15,234 bases of DNA from contig JAISSA010000185.1 in the NCBI GenBank assembly GCA_031273365.1, forward strand, positions 1 through 15,234, given 5' to 3'. A program made the translations under genes and the position numbers. The stretch's first letter is position 1; each line of letters starts with the position of its first letter. The notes beneath the pieces were generated by a model, which searched no databases, was not told the DNA's origin, and was given only the letters and a program-made list of their open reading frames with translations. This document shows positions 1 to 5,596 of the stretch, piece after piece. The stretch comes from Synergistaceae bacterium (GTDB lineage: Bacteria > Synergistota > Synergistia > Synergistales > Aminobacteriaceae).

Positions 1-199
1 TGCGGACAGCCGCGTCGAGGTTGGCCCGAGATCCCGTGCTGAAATTGTCGAGGGCCGCGACGTCCTGTCCGACGGACAACAGCGCCTCGACGAGATGGGA
101 TCCGATGAATCCCGCCCCCCCCGTCACCAGCCAGCGCCGTTTTTTCGACATATCGAAGTCCGACAGCACGTCGACGTATGTTCCCGTTTTCATCGTCAT
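1..199 (-). CDS. NAD-dependent sugar epimerase/dehydratase, N-terminal part (cut by window edge)
   Basis: Only the first 66 codons lie in the window and the gene runs off the left edge. The visible protein carries a Rossmann dinucleotide-binding motif, VTGGAGFIGSHLVEALL, at about residues 25-41, followed by LDNFSTG and NLD. This is the start of an extended short-chain dehydrogenase acting on nucleotide sugars. The roughly 20-residue extension before the Rossmann motif and the LDNFSTG...NLD pattern resemble WbpP/TviC-type UDP-N-acetylglucosamine 4-epimerases, but dTDP-glucose dehydratases and UDP-glucuronate decarboxylases share much of this, so the substrate is not fixed. The ATG at 199 is preferred over the one at 193 because AAGGA lies 7 nt before it. 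It follows the glycosyltransferase by 45 bp on the same strand, so the two are probably co-transcribed and used in cell-surface polysaccharide synthesis (inference). Confidence 0.85.
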   Translation of the reverse strand, partial: MTMKTGTYVDVLSDFDMSKKRRWLVTGGAGFIGSHLVEALLSVGQDVAALDNFSTGSRANLDAAVR

Positions 200-244
200 T
201 CCCCATTCCTTAAATCATAAAAAATCATAAAATCCTATTCCCGT

Positions 245-1396
245 TTATTGCACCGCGCGTCGCCTCTTTCGGGCGACTCTGCGGATGACATTATAATACG
301 CGTCGATCAGGAGCTCCACGGAAAAGGAGGCCGCGTGCTTTTTCAGATCCTCCGGGGGCAGAGGCGCGCTCAGCGCGTCGCGCATGGCGGCGGCCAGCGC
401 CTCGATGTCGCCGACGGGGACCAGTTTGCCCCATTTCCCGTCCTCCAGAATTTCGCGGGGCCCGCTCTTACAGTCGGTCGAGACGACGTTGACGCCGCAG
501 GCCAGCGCCTCGGCCAGGACGCTGGCAAAACCTTCGTAATACGACGACAAAACGACGAGCGAGGCCCTTGCCATGTACGCGCCGGGATTGGGGACGTAGC
601 CCACAAAGCAGACGTCCTGGTCGATTTCCAGCAAACGGGCCAGGGCTTCCAGGCGTTTACGGTCCCAACCCTTCCCGACGATCATCAGGCGGGCGTCGAA
701 CCGCATCTCGTAGCGCAGCAGGGCGAACGCCCGGATCAGGGCGTCCAGTCCCTTGACCGGCGCCAGCCGCCCGACGCTCATAATCACGGGGATGTTGCGG
801 GACTGGAGCCACGGGTGGGGGACGGGGTCCTGAGTCTGCATCGCCAGCCGGAGGCCGTCGACGGCGTTGTGGATAACGCGGGTCTTTTCCTGTGGAATGA
901 CCTTCAGGCCGACAAGCTCGTCGGCGACGCCCCGCGAAACGCAGACGCAAAGCTCGGCCTGCCGGTACAGAAAACGTGCGCGAATGATGCGCCGCCAGCG
1001 GCGCCATCGATGACACTTCGCGTCCGGCGCCATGCGCGCGTCGAAGGAATTGTGTTCCGAGACGATCAGGCGGAACGGAAGGCGACGCAGCAATTTCGCC
1101 AGGGCCACAAGGCAGTTGATGGAATGACCGAAGGAGATCACGACGTCCGGCTTTGCCTTTTGGAAATATTTCGTCAGCCTGGAGAAGGGAAAGAGCAGCG
1201 CAAGGGCCTGTCTGGTGCAGTTGAGGTCGACGACGTTGACGGAGGTGGCGTGCAGGGACACAAATTCCCCCCGTCCGCGCAGAGCGGCGAGGTCGATGGT
1301 CAGGTCGTCTTTTTTTGCCAGTCCGTCGGCGAGAGTCAGCACTGCCCGCTGGACGCCTCCAAAATTCAAATTGCCGCAAAGCAGAGTGATTTTCAT
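245..1396 (-). CDS. Glycosyltransferase family 4 (GT-B fold)
   Basis: A 383-residue cytoplasmic, probably membrane-associated, retaining glycosyltransferase that moves a sugar from a nucleotide donor to a growing glycan. The N-terminal acceptor domain begins KITLLCGNLNFGGVQRAV, with the glycine-rich loop of GT4 enzymes. The donor domain starts near residue 203 with IMSVGRLAPVKGLDALIRAF, and the donor-binding E-x7-E motif is Glu288 to Glu296 in YYEGFASVLAEALACG, followed by SGPREIL. Length is normal for the family. An ATG at 1414 is in frame, but it has no Shine-Dalgarno site. The ATG at 1396 has AGGG 8 nt upstream and gives the usual start one residue before KITLL. The downstream gene on this strand is a nucleotide-sugar epimerase, which suggests O-antigen, capsule or glycoprotein glycan assembly (inference). 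A small insertion element sits just 25 bp upstream of the start codon and may have replaced the native leader. Donor and acceptor cannot be read from the sequence. Confidence 0.9.
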   Translation of the reverse strand: MKITLLCGNLNFGGVQRAVLTLADGLAKKDDLTIDLAALRGRGEFVSLHATSVNVVDLNCTRQALALLFPFSRLTKYFQKAKPDVVISFGHSINCLVALAKLLRRLPFRLIVSEHNSFDARMAPDAKCHRWRRWRRIIRARFLYRQAELCVCVSRGVADELVGLKVIPQEKTRVIHNAVDGLRLAMQTQDPVPHPWLQSRNIPVIMSVGRLAPVKGLDALIRAFALLRYEMRFDARLMIVGKGWDRKRLEALARLLEIDQDVCFVGYVPNPGAYMARASLVVLSSYYEGFASVLAEALACGVNVVSTDCKSGPREILEDGKWGKLVPVGDIEALAAAMRDALSAPLPPEDLKKHAASFSVELLIDAYYNVIRRVARKRRRAVQ

Positions 1397-1411
1397 GAGT
1401 CCATCCCTGCC

Positions 1412-1547
1412 CATACTTAAACAATGTCAACAACTTTAAGGAAGAAAATTAACGGGGTCAGGGGACTGGGAAAAATCCCCTGCGGGGTTTTTGTCGAGGG
1501 GCGGAGCCCCATAGTTTCGCTCAAGTTGTTGACATTGCATACTTAAA
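1412..1547. mobile_element. MITE-like insertion with 15-bp terminal inverted repeats and 10-bp target duplication
   Basis: A 116-bp element (1422-1537) begins CAATGTCAACAACTT (1422-1436) and ends with its exact reverse complement AAGTTGTTGACATTG (1523-1537). It is flanked directly on both sides by the identical 10-mer CATACTTAAA (1412-1421 and 1538-1547). Perfect terminal inverted repeats inside a perfect direct repeat are what a transposase-mobilised insertion leaves behind. The element holds no coding sequence. Its core (1444-1521) is GC-rich and contains two hairpins: CAGGGGA/TCCCCTG (1459-1465 with 1476-1482), followed by CGGGGTTTTT, and GGGGC/GCCCC (1498-1502 with 1506-1510). The core recurs at 11611-11682. 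No transposase gene is in the window, so the mobilising enzyme is unknown. It lies between two minus-strand genes, just upstream of the glycosyltransferase start. Confidence 0.75.
1444..1521 (+). repeat. Dispersed hairpin-rich repeat, copy 1
   Basis: This is the core shared with the copy at 11611-11682. Both read GAAAATTAACGGGGTCAGGGGAC, a short variable loop, then TCCCCTGCGGGGTTTTTG, CGAGGGGC, GAGCCCC and AGTTTCGCT in the same order and orientation. Copy 1 has the longer loop (CTGGGAAAAA between the arms). The second stem here is GGGGC-GGA-GCCCC, against GGGGC-AGA-GCCCC in copy 2, so the stem is kept while the loop differs. Two near-identical copies about 10 kb apart suggest a dispersed family. 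Confidence 0.85.
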
Positions 1548-1647
1548 GGTACGTCGAAACGGGCGTGAGAACACGTTCCCCCGCCTCCATTGGCTTGAAC
1601 GTTTACGCCGCTGTCATGCCGTCATTTGGCCTCGTTTTCGCTGAATT

Positions 1648-2004
1648 TCATGCCTCTGCCCGCAGGCGCAGGGTCTCCATCAGGTCACGGCGTTCGGCGT
1701 TATGGACCGCGGCCCTCGCCATCAGCTCCGTCTGTTCCTGTCTGCGCTCCTCGTTCTGATGCTCGATCGCGCGCTTTTTCTCCCTCGTTCTGGCGAGCTC
1801 CTGCGACTTCCTCACCATCTCGCTGTGGCGGTCCATCATCTGAAGCGTCGTGCGGGTATTGGACTGCTGGGCTTCCTCGACCTTCTTCAGCGCGTCCTCC
1901 CCTTCCCCTCCGGAAATACCCTCGCGCGGGGGGCGGCTTTTTTCGAGAAAATAAGCAGCAATCGCTTCATCCGGCGCGTAATCCTTAAGGTCGTTTATCC
2001 TCAT
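1648..2004 (-). CDS. Small charged coiled-coil protein of unknown function
   Basis: I do not recognise this 118-residue protein. It is well supported as a gene by AGGAGG placed 8 nt before the ATG. It has no signal peptide or membrane segment, so it should be cytoplasmic. Residues about 1-35 are mixed (MRINDLKDYAPDEAIAAYF). From about residue 38 to the end the sequence is rich in Glu, Arg, Gln and Lys with few helix breakers, as expected for one long helix or coiled coil. It contains no Cys. It is transcribed away from the secreted-protein operon at 2304 and lies upstream, on the same strand, of the small insertion element and the glycosyltransferase. A structural or adaptor role is possible, but nothing in the sequence proves it. 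Confidence 0.7.
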   Translation of the reverse strand: MRINDLKDYAPDEAIAAYFLEKSRPPREGISGGEGEDALKKVEEAQQSNTRTTLQMMDRHSEMVRKSQELARTREKKRAIEHQNEERRQEQTELMARAAVHNAERRDLMETLRLRAEA

Positions 2005-2068
2005 CTTCTAAACCTCCTGATCTCACAAAACCTTCCGTCCAATACGCCTGAAATCCGCACGGCCCAAA

Positions 2069-2100
2069 ATTTCAGGACACACCGTATTTCAGGACACACC
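2069..2100. repeat. Tandem 15-bp direct repeat between divergent genes
   Basis: ATTTCAGGACACACC occurs exactly twice, at 2069-2083 and 2086-2100, a 17-bp period. A shorter ATTCAGG follows at 2104-2110, and the inverse CCTGAAAT lies at 2047-2054. The repeats sit between the divergent genes at 2004 (minus) and 2304 (plus). They could be a regulator's operator half-sites or a simple local duplication. They lie inside the predicted leader of the minus-strand gene if that gene uses the -10 at 2169-2174. Confidence 0.6.
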
Positions 2101-2168
2101 TTTATTCAGGTCATTGACTTTCCGGCAGGTCCCGCACGTGACCCCTTCTTTTACATTCTTTTACAGTT

Positions 2169-2174
2169 ATTATA
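2169..2174 (-). promoter_or_regulatory. Candidate -10 element for the coiled-coil gene
   Basis: Read on the minus strand this is TATAAT within TTGTATAATAAC, a perfect -10 hexamer in an AT-rich patch upstream of the gene starting at 2004. No good -35 hexamer is seen 16-18 bp upstream, so the call is weak. The resulting leader would be about 160 nt and would include the 15-bp direct repeats. Confidence 0.3.
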
Positions 2175-2256
2175 CAACCTTTGTAAATGTGTACGTTCAG
2201 GGGCAGGGCGTCTTTATTTTCCGGTAAACCCTGATGTCCGAACTTCGCCGGTGGAG

Positions 2257-2262
2257 TATAAT
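2257..2262 (+). promoter_or_regulatory. Candidate -10 element for the secreted-protein operon
   Basis: TATAAT lies 41 bp upstream of the ATG at 2304, giving a short leader that includes the GGAGG ribosome site at 2292-2296. The -35 region about 18-19 bp upstream (TGATGT or GATGTC) is poor, so either an activator helps or the match is chance. Confidence 0.4.
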
Positions 2263-2303
2263 GACCGCGTTGAACCGCATTTCAGTCAGGCGGAGGCTAA
2301 GAG

Positions 2304-3287
2304 ATGGTAAGGACGGCAATGTCAGTCAATGAACGGATGCGTGGAAAAACGGGAACGAAACACACAAAATGCCCTGTCGTTTTTGCGGCGCTCGCCGCGA
2401 TGATTCTGCTTTGGGCGGGCCGTGCTCCGGCGCAGCCGGTCATCGCGGCATACCAGAAGATATATGCCATGAACTTCGAGGTCTGGCGTCCGGAGGGGCT
2501 GCCTCCGGGGTGGCACGTCACTTTTGACGGCTATCCCGTGGCGCAGGTCTCGGCGAACCACTGGGTGTACGGCCGCCCGGAGCGGGAGGGCGTCATCGTG
2601 CCGACCGCGGTCGCGGTGGGGTCCGTCGTCCCCATGGACGTCCCCGAACTCGCCCGCGTCACCGTCTCCCGATGGCGCGGCGGCGTCGGCGACACGCGGG
2701 AATTTCGCTCCATCGCCCGGATGGATTTCGACAACATGGGAGTCCTGGGCGACCCTCTGGCCTATACGCCCGTCGCCTGGAAGACGGGAAGGGCGAAACT
2801 GCTTCTGTGGCTGGGCGACCGGTGGTACAGCGTCATCCCGAACGCGGGACAGAGCGCGTCCGACGCCCTGATGGCGCGACATTCCTTTATCGTGCGAACA
2901 CTTGCGAAAAAGAATGCCGTCTGGACGCGTTCCGACACGGCTGAGCTGGCCGACCTCTCCAGAGAATGGGGATACATATGGCGCGGCACCCTGCCGTTCG
3001 CCTCCTTTGCCGTTTATCGCCAGGGGGGCGGAAACGGAGACGGCTCTCTTACCGGACCGGGAGCAGGTTCGCCGGGAGGCGGTTTGCCGGAGGGCTCGTC
3101 CCCTGCGACGGGTGGGGGACAGTGGGATGTCGGCGGAGGAGACGGCGGCAGTTCCGGAGGCGGCGGAGGCTGGGACACCGGCAGCGGAAGCGGAAACACG
3201 GGCGGAGGAAGCGGCGGCTGGGACAGCGGCGCCGGCGGCGGCGGAAACAGCGGCAACGGTGGCAATGATGGAGGATGGGACAAATGA
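2304..3287 (+). CDS. Secreted protein with Gly/Ser-rich tail bearing spaced Trp-Asp pairs
   Basis: A 327-residue exported protein of unknown function. A basic n-region (to about residue 22), a hydrophobic stretch (23-39) and an APA-Q cleavage site near residues 43-44 form a Sec signal peptide. The mature part (about 45-240) is rich in Trp and beta-type sequence, with motifs such as PEGLPPGWHVTFDGYPV and YGRPEREGVIVPT. I cannot assign a known domain. From about residue 241 it becomes almost pure Gly, Ser, Asn and Asp, with WD at 274, 290, 306 and 325. The first intervals are exactly 16 residues and the last is 19. GGAGG lies 7 nt before the ATG. Its stop overlaps the start of the TPR gene (ATGA), so translation is probably coupled. 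The tail could be a flexible surface linker or a partner-binding repeat (inference). Confidence 0.8.
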   Translation: MVRTAMSVNERMRGKTGTKHTKCPVVFAALAAMILLWAGRAPAQPVIAAYQKIYAMNFEVWRPEGLPPGWHVTFDGYPVAQVSANHWVYGRPEREGVIVPTAVAVGSVVPMDVPELARVTVSRWRGGVGDTREFRSIARMDFDNMGVLGDPLAYTPVAWKTGRAKLLLWLGDRWYSVIPNAGQSASDALMARHSFIVRTLAKKNAVWTRSDTAELADLSREWGYIWRGTLPFASFAVYRQGGGNGDGSLTGPGAGSPGGGLPEGSSPATGGGQWDVGGGDGGSSGGGGGWDTGSGSGNTGGGSGGWDSGAGGGGNSGNGGNDGGWDK

Positions 3288-4174
3288 GCGCGGAGGATAT
3301 TTACGAAATTCTTGAAAGGGCCTACGAAACCGAGGATCCGGATGAGATGGAGAGCCTGATCGATCGGGCGCTGGAGCTGGAGCCGGACAATCCCGAGGCC
3401 CTTTTGCTCAGGGCCGACCTTATCGAAGACGAAACGGAAAAACTTTCCATACTGGAAAGGGCCCTTGCGGAGGTCAAACGCTATTTTCAGGAAAACGACG
3501 TCACCGGCGACGAGATCCCGGAAGACGGGATGGGGATGGTTTACCTCGCCCTGCTGCAGCGCACGGCCTACACGCTTTTTTTCATGGAGCGGGACGAAGA
3601 GGCCCTCGAGATGGCGGAGGAGTTTCTGCGTTACGACAACGAGGACCGGGAGAGTATGAAGGGCCTGTACTACTGTATTCTTCTGGAACAGGAGGAATGG
3701 TCCCGCGTTCTCGGGGAAACGATGGAGGACACGGAACGGACGCTGGGCCGGGCGTATGCCCGGATGATCGCGATGTTCATGCTCTCGAAGGAAGATTCCG
3801 CGGACGTCGACAGGGCGCTGTGGGAAGCGGTGCGCATGGCGCCGAACGTTCCCTTTTACATGATGGGCTACATCCCCGATCCCGTGGACGAGTCGGTGGA
3901 GGAAAGCGAGGATTTTCACTTCAGCATATTGTTTGAAAACGTCTGGAGCATCTCCCGCGAGCTTTTGAACTGGTTTTCCAGAGCGACGATCCTCTTTGGG
4001 CTCCTGTCCGGGCGCTTCGGGGGAGAAAAGGACGACATGCGGGAAATTCTGGACGCGCTGGACGGAAGCGCGGACTACGAGGAACTGGTGCAGCATCTGC
4101 CCGACGATGCGGACGATCAGACGATTTTGGCCGTTCTGGCGGACGGAGGCAAAACGGGAAAACGCCGTGCTTGA
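3284..4174 (+). CDS. Tetratricopeptide-repeat protein
   Basis: A 296-residue acidic cytoplasmic protein with helical repeats. Residues about 1-60 (AYETEDPDEMESLIDRALELEPDNPEALLLRADL, read as spaced helices) and about 85-150 have the A/L/Y spacing and the ...ALELEPDNPEALL signature of TPR units, which act as protein-binding scaffolds. The C-terminal half (FYMMGYIPDP, then ENVWSISRELLNW) resembles long TPR proteins of the ST7-like type, though that match is from memory and loose. There is no signal peptide or enzymatic motif. The start at 3284 overlaps the previous stop as ATGA and has GGAGG 9 nt upstream. An in-frame ATG at 3275 is rejected because GGAGG abuts it. The next gene overlaps its 3' end by 8 nt. 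Binding partner unknown; the genes on either side are the obvious candidates (inference). Confidence 0.8.
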   Translation: MSAEDIYEILERAYETEDPDEMESLIDRALELEPDNPEALLLRADLIEDETEKLSILERALAEVKRYFQENDVTGDEIPEDGMGMVYLALLQRTAYTLFFMERDEEALEMAEEFLRYDNEDRESMKGLYYCILLEQEEWSRVLGETMEDTERTLGRAYARMIAMFMLSKEDSADVDRALWEAVRMAPNVPFYMMGYIPDPVDESVEESEDFHFSILFENVWSISRELLNWFSRATILFGLLSGRFGGEKDDMREILDALDGSADYEELVQHLPDDADDQTILAVLADGGKTGKRRA

Positions 4175-4724
4175 GGACCTGTCGGCCCATATTCTGGACG
4201 TGGCGCAAAACAGCGTTGCGGCGGGCGCTAAACGCGTCGACGTGACCGTCCGCAGGGGCGTCGTCGCGAACTTTTTCGATTTTCAGATCGCCGACGACGG
4301 CTGCGGCATGGACGAAGCGCGTGCCCGTGCGGCGCTGAGCCCGTTTTGCACCAGCCGCACGACGCGGCGGGTGGGGATGGGCCTGCCGTTTCTGAAGCAG
4401 AACGCGGAGCTGTGCGGCGGGGAGTTTCGCATCTCCTCCGCCATGGGGCGGGGAACGCGCGTCTTCGCGTCCTTCGCCCTCGACAACATCGACGTTCCCC
4501 CGACGGGCGACCTCGCGGGGGCCTTTCTGACCCTTCTTATCGACGCTCCCGGCGTACGCTGGATTTTCAGATACGAGTCGTCGGGAGAGCCCTTCACCCT
4601 GGATTCCGAGGAAGCGGCGGAGGCCATCGACGGCCTGGAGTCCCTGAAAATTCCCGTCGTGGCGCTGGCCCTGAAGGACATGATCGAAGCCGGCGTCCGC
4701 GAAGCCGATCGCCCGAAACCCTGA
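4167..4724 (+). CDS. Stand-alone GHKL (HATPase_c) ATP-binding protein
   Basis: A 185-residue protein made mostly of the histidine-kinase-type ATPase fold, with no His-phosphotransfer domain, receiver or membrane part. The N box is HILDVAQNSVAAGA (Asp11, Asn15), the G1 box DDGCGMD (43-49), the ATP lid plus G2 box FCTSRTTRRVGMGLPFLK (60-77) and the G3 box GRGT (94-97). The ATP-binding residues look intact, so it should bind and may hydrolyse ATP. The closest class I recall is the short ATPase found beside NuoE/NuoF-like and [FeFe]-hydrogenase genes in Clostridia and Thermotogae; no such genes are in this window. An anti-sigma-type kinase is another possibility. The GTG at 4167 is chosen because homologs begin (M)LEDLSxHILD. 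It overlaps the TPR stop by 8 nt and lacks a close Shine-Dalgarno site, consistent with translational coupling. Confidence 0.78.
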   Translation: MLEDLSAHILDVAQNSVAAGAKRVDVTVRRGVVANFFDFQIADDGCGMDEARARAALSPFCTSRTTRRVGMGLPFLKQNAELCGGEFRISSAMGRGTRVFASFALDNIDVPPTGDLAGAFLTLLIDAPGVRWIFRYESSGEPFTLDSEEAAEAIDGLESLKIPVVALALKDMIEAGVREADRPKP

Positions 4725-4812
4725 AGCTCCTTCTGTCAGATTAATCTAATACGACTTTACGTAATACAATTCTATATACTATAAATTATAAAAATAACCT
4801 ATGGAATATCGC

Positions 4813-4841
4813 TTGACTATGCCCGCTTTCGATTTTATACT
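4813..4841 (+). promoter_or_regulatory. Promoter of the fapR-fab operon
   Basis: TTGACT (4813-4818), a 17-bp spacer, then TATACT (4836-4841) is a near-consensus sigma70-type promoter, the best in the window. The predicted transcription start is near 4848. An AT-rich upstream block (about 4741-4800) could serve as an UP element. The distance to the fapR operator and ribosome site fits an autoregulated operon. Confidence 0.75.
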
Positions 4842-4867
4842 GCTCACTTGAGTTATCAGAACAGCTA

Positions 4868-4884
4868 TCAGTACCAGATAACAA
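4868..4884 (+). promoter_or_regulatory. FapR operator
   Basis: TCAGTACCAGATAACAA matches the FapR box as I recall it (TTAGTACC, a 3-bp centre, TACTAA) at 14 of 17 positions, including the whole AGTACC core. It lies about 20-36 nt downstream of the predicted transcription start and just before the fapR ribosome site, where a bound repressor would block transcription of the whole operon. In characterised species malonyl-CoA releases FapR from this site. Confidence 0.65.
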
Positions 4885-4888
4885 AACT

Positions 4889-4893
4889 GGAGG
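4889..4893 (+). promoter_or_regulatory. Ribosome-binding site that decides the fapR start
   Basis: GGAGG is followed after 8 nt by ATT at 4902, which is in frame with FapR. No ATG, GTG or TTG lies at a usable distance in this frame. The only other in-frame start upstream of the helix-turn-helix, TTG at 4848, has no Shine-Dalgarno site and coincides with the predicted transcription start. Confidence 0.6.
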
Positions 4894-4901
4894 CGTTTGA
4901 G

Positions 4902-5465
4902 ATTAAGTCCGGGAAGAAGCAGCGTCAGGACCGGTTGGTCAGACTGCTCGACGACAATCCGATGGCGACGGATCAGGAGCTGGCGTCCCTGCTGAAAGTG
5001 AGCGTCAGCACCGTACGTCTGGATCGTGCCCTTATGGGCGTGCCCGAGCTTCGCGAACGCGTCCGGCGCATGGCGCAGAACGCGGGGAGCAAACTGCGTT
5101 CTCTCAGCCGCAGCGAGATCGTGGGCGACCTTCTGGAACTCGAGCCCAACCGCTGGGCCCTCTCGGTGTTGCGCACCACGCGCGAGATGGCCTTTCGCGC
5201 CACGGACATCCTCTGGGACCATTACATCTACGCTCAGGCCAGTTCCGTCGCCGTCGCCGCGATCGAGGCGGTTACGGTGATCGTCGACTCGATGCGCGGG
5301 TCGTACAAGGGACACGCCAGGGTCGGGGACGTTCTGATCGCCAGGGCCAAGGTGGGGGTCAACAGGGACGGTCGCTATATCGTCAGCGTTCGAACCCGCG
5401 TCGGCGAAAAGGAAATCTTCGTGGGTCGCTTCATCACCGAGATTCTGGAACCGGAAACGCCATGA
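4902..5465 (+). CDS. fapR: FapR, malonyl-CoA-responsive repressor of fatty-acid synthesis (probable ATT start)
   Basis: A 187-residue DNA-binding regulator. Residues about 1-60 hold a DeoR-like helix-turn-helix, with DQELASLLKVSVSTVRLDR and VPELRERV, the hallmark FapR signature. A linker follows. The C-terminal hot-dog-fold effector domain (about 110-187) contains YAQASSVAVAAIEAVTV, GDVLIARAKV and GRFITEIL, the region that binds malonyl-CoA in Bacillus and Staphylococcus FapR. With ATT at 4902 as the start, the protein aligns residue for residue with B. subtilis FapR (about 188 residues, starting MRRNKRERQELL) as I remember it: IKSGKKQRQDRL. The TTG at 4848 would add 18 residues encoded by the operator and leader. 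It is the first gene of the lipid operon and probably represses it. Identity is secure; the start codon is the uncertain part. Confidence 0.9.
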   Translation: MKSGKKQRQDRLVRLLDDNPMATDQELASLLKVSVSTVRLDRALMGVPELRERVRRMAQNAGSKLRSLSRSEIVGDLLELEPNRWALSVLRTTREMAFRATDILWDHYIYAQASSVAVAAIEAVTVIVDSMRGSYKGHARVGDVLIARAKVGVNRDGRYIVSVRTRVGEKEIFVGRFITEILEPETP

Positions 5466-5596
5466 ACCGCAGACGATGGAAATGCCGTTTTTATGTAAAT
5501 CTGACGAGGCATTCCGGTGAGGTCGGAGATAGTTTGTTCACGCTTACGGGGACTGTAAGAGCCTGCAGGATGGAGAATTTGCATAATGGAACCTGA
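5462..5596 (+). CDS. Possible small ORF (44 aa) between fapR and plsX
   Basis: An ORF starting with ATG at 5462, overlapping the fapR stop as ATGA, runs to a TGA 11 nt inside plsX, tiling the 120-bp gap exactly. The product is basic, with two Cys, and begins MNRRRWKCRFYVNL. It does not resemble L32 (rpmF), which often precedes plsX elsewhere. There is only a weak ribosome site (GGAA). It may be chance, or a coupling ORF that keeps ribosomes moving into plsX. The same stretch holds a small hairpin, CTTAC/GTAAG (5542-5558). Confidence 0.25.
   Translation: MNRRRWKCRFYVNLTRHSGEVGDSLFTLTGTVRACRMENLHNGT

Noticed and set aside
248..1420. A 390-codon open frame on the plus strand opposite the glycosyltransferase.
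   Set aside because: It lacks any recognisable domain and mirrors the GC-rich codon pattern of the real minus-strand gene, which has clear GT4 motifs. It is an antisense shadow.
1425..1430. TTGACA facing outward in the left inverted repeat (minus strand), and likewise in the right one at 1529-1534.
   Set aside because: No -10 hexamer lies 16-18 bp away in the flanking DNA on either side, so I do not call hybrid promoters.
4738..4747. Perfect palindrome AGATTAATCT after the ATPase gene.
   Set aside because: Only 10 bp and no second copy; it may be an operator but nothing supports it beyond symmetry.
4748..4757. TAATACGACT, identical to the first 10 bases of the phage T7 promoter.
   Set aside because: The match stops there; the CACTATAGGG part is missing, and no phage gene is near. 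Chance.
4848..4901. TTG at 4848 as the fapR start codon.
   Set aside because: It coincides with the predicted transcription start, has no ribosome site, and the added 18 residues are encoded by the operator.
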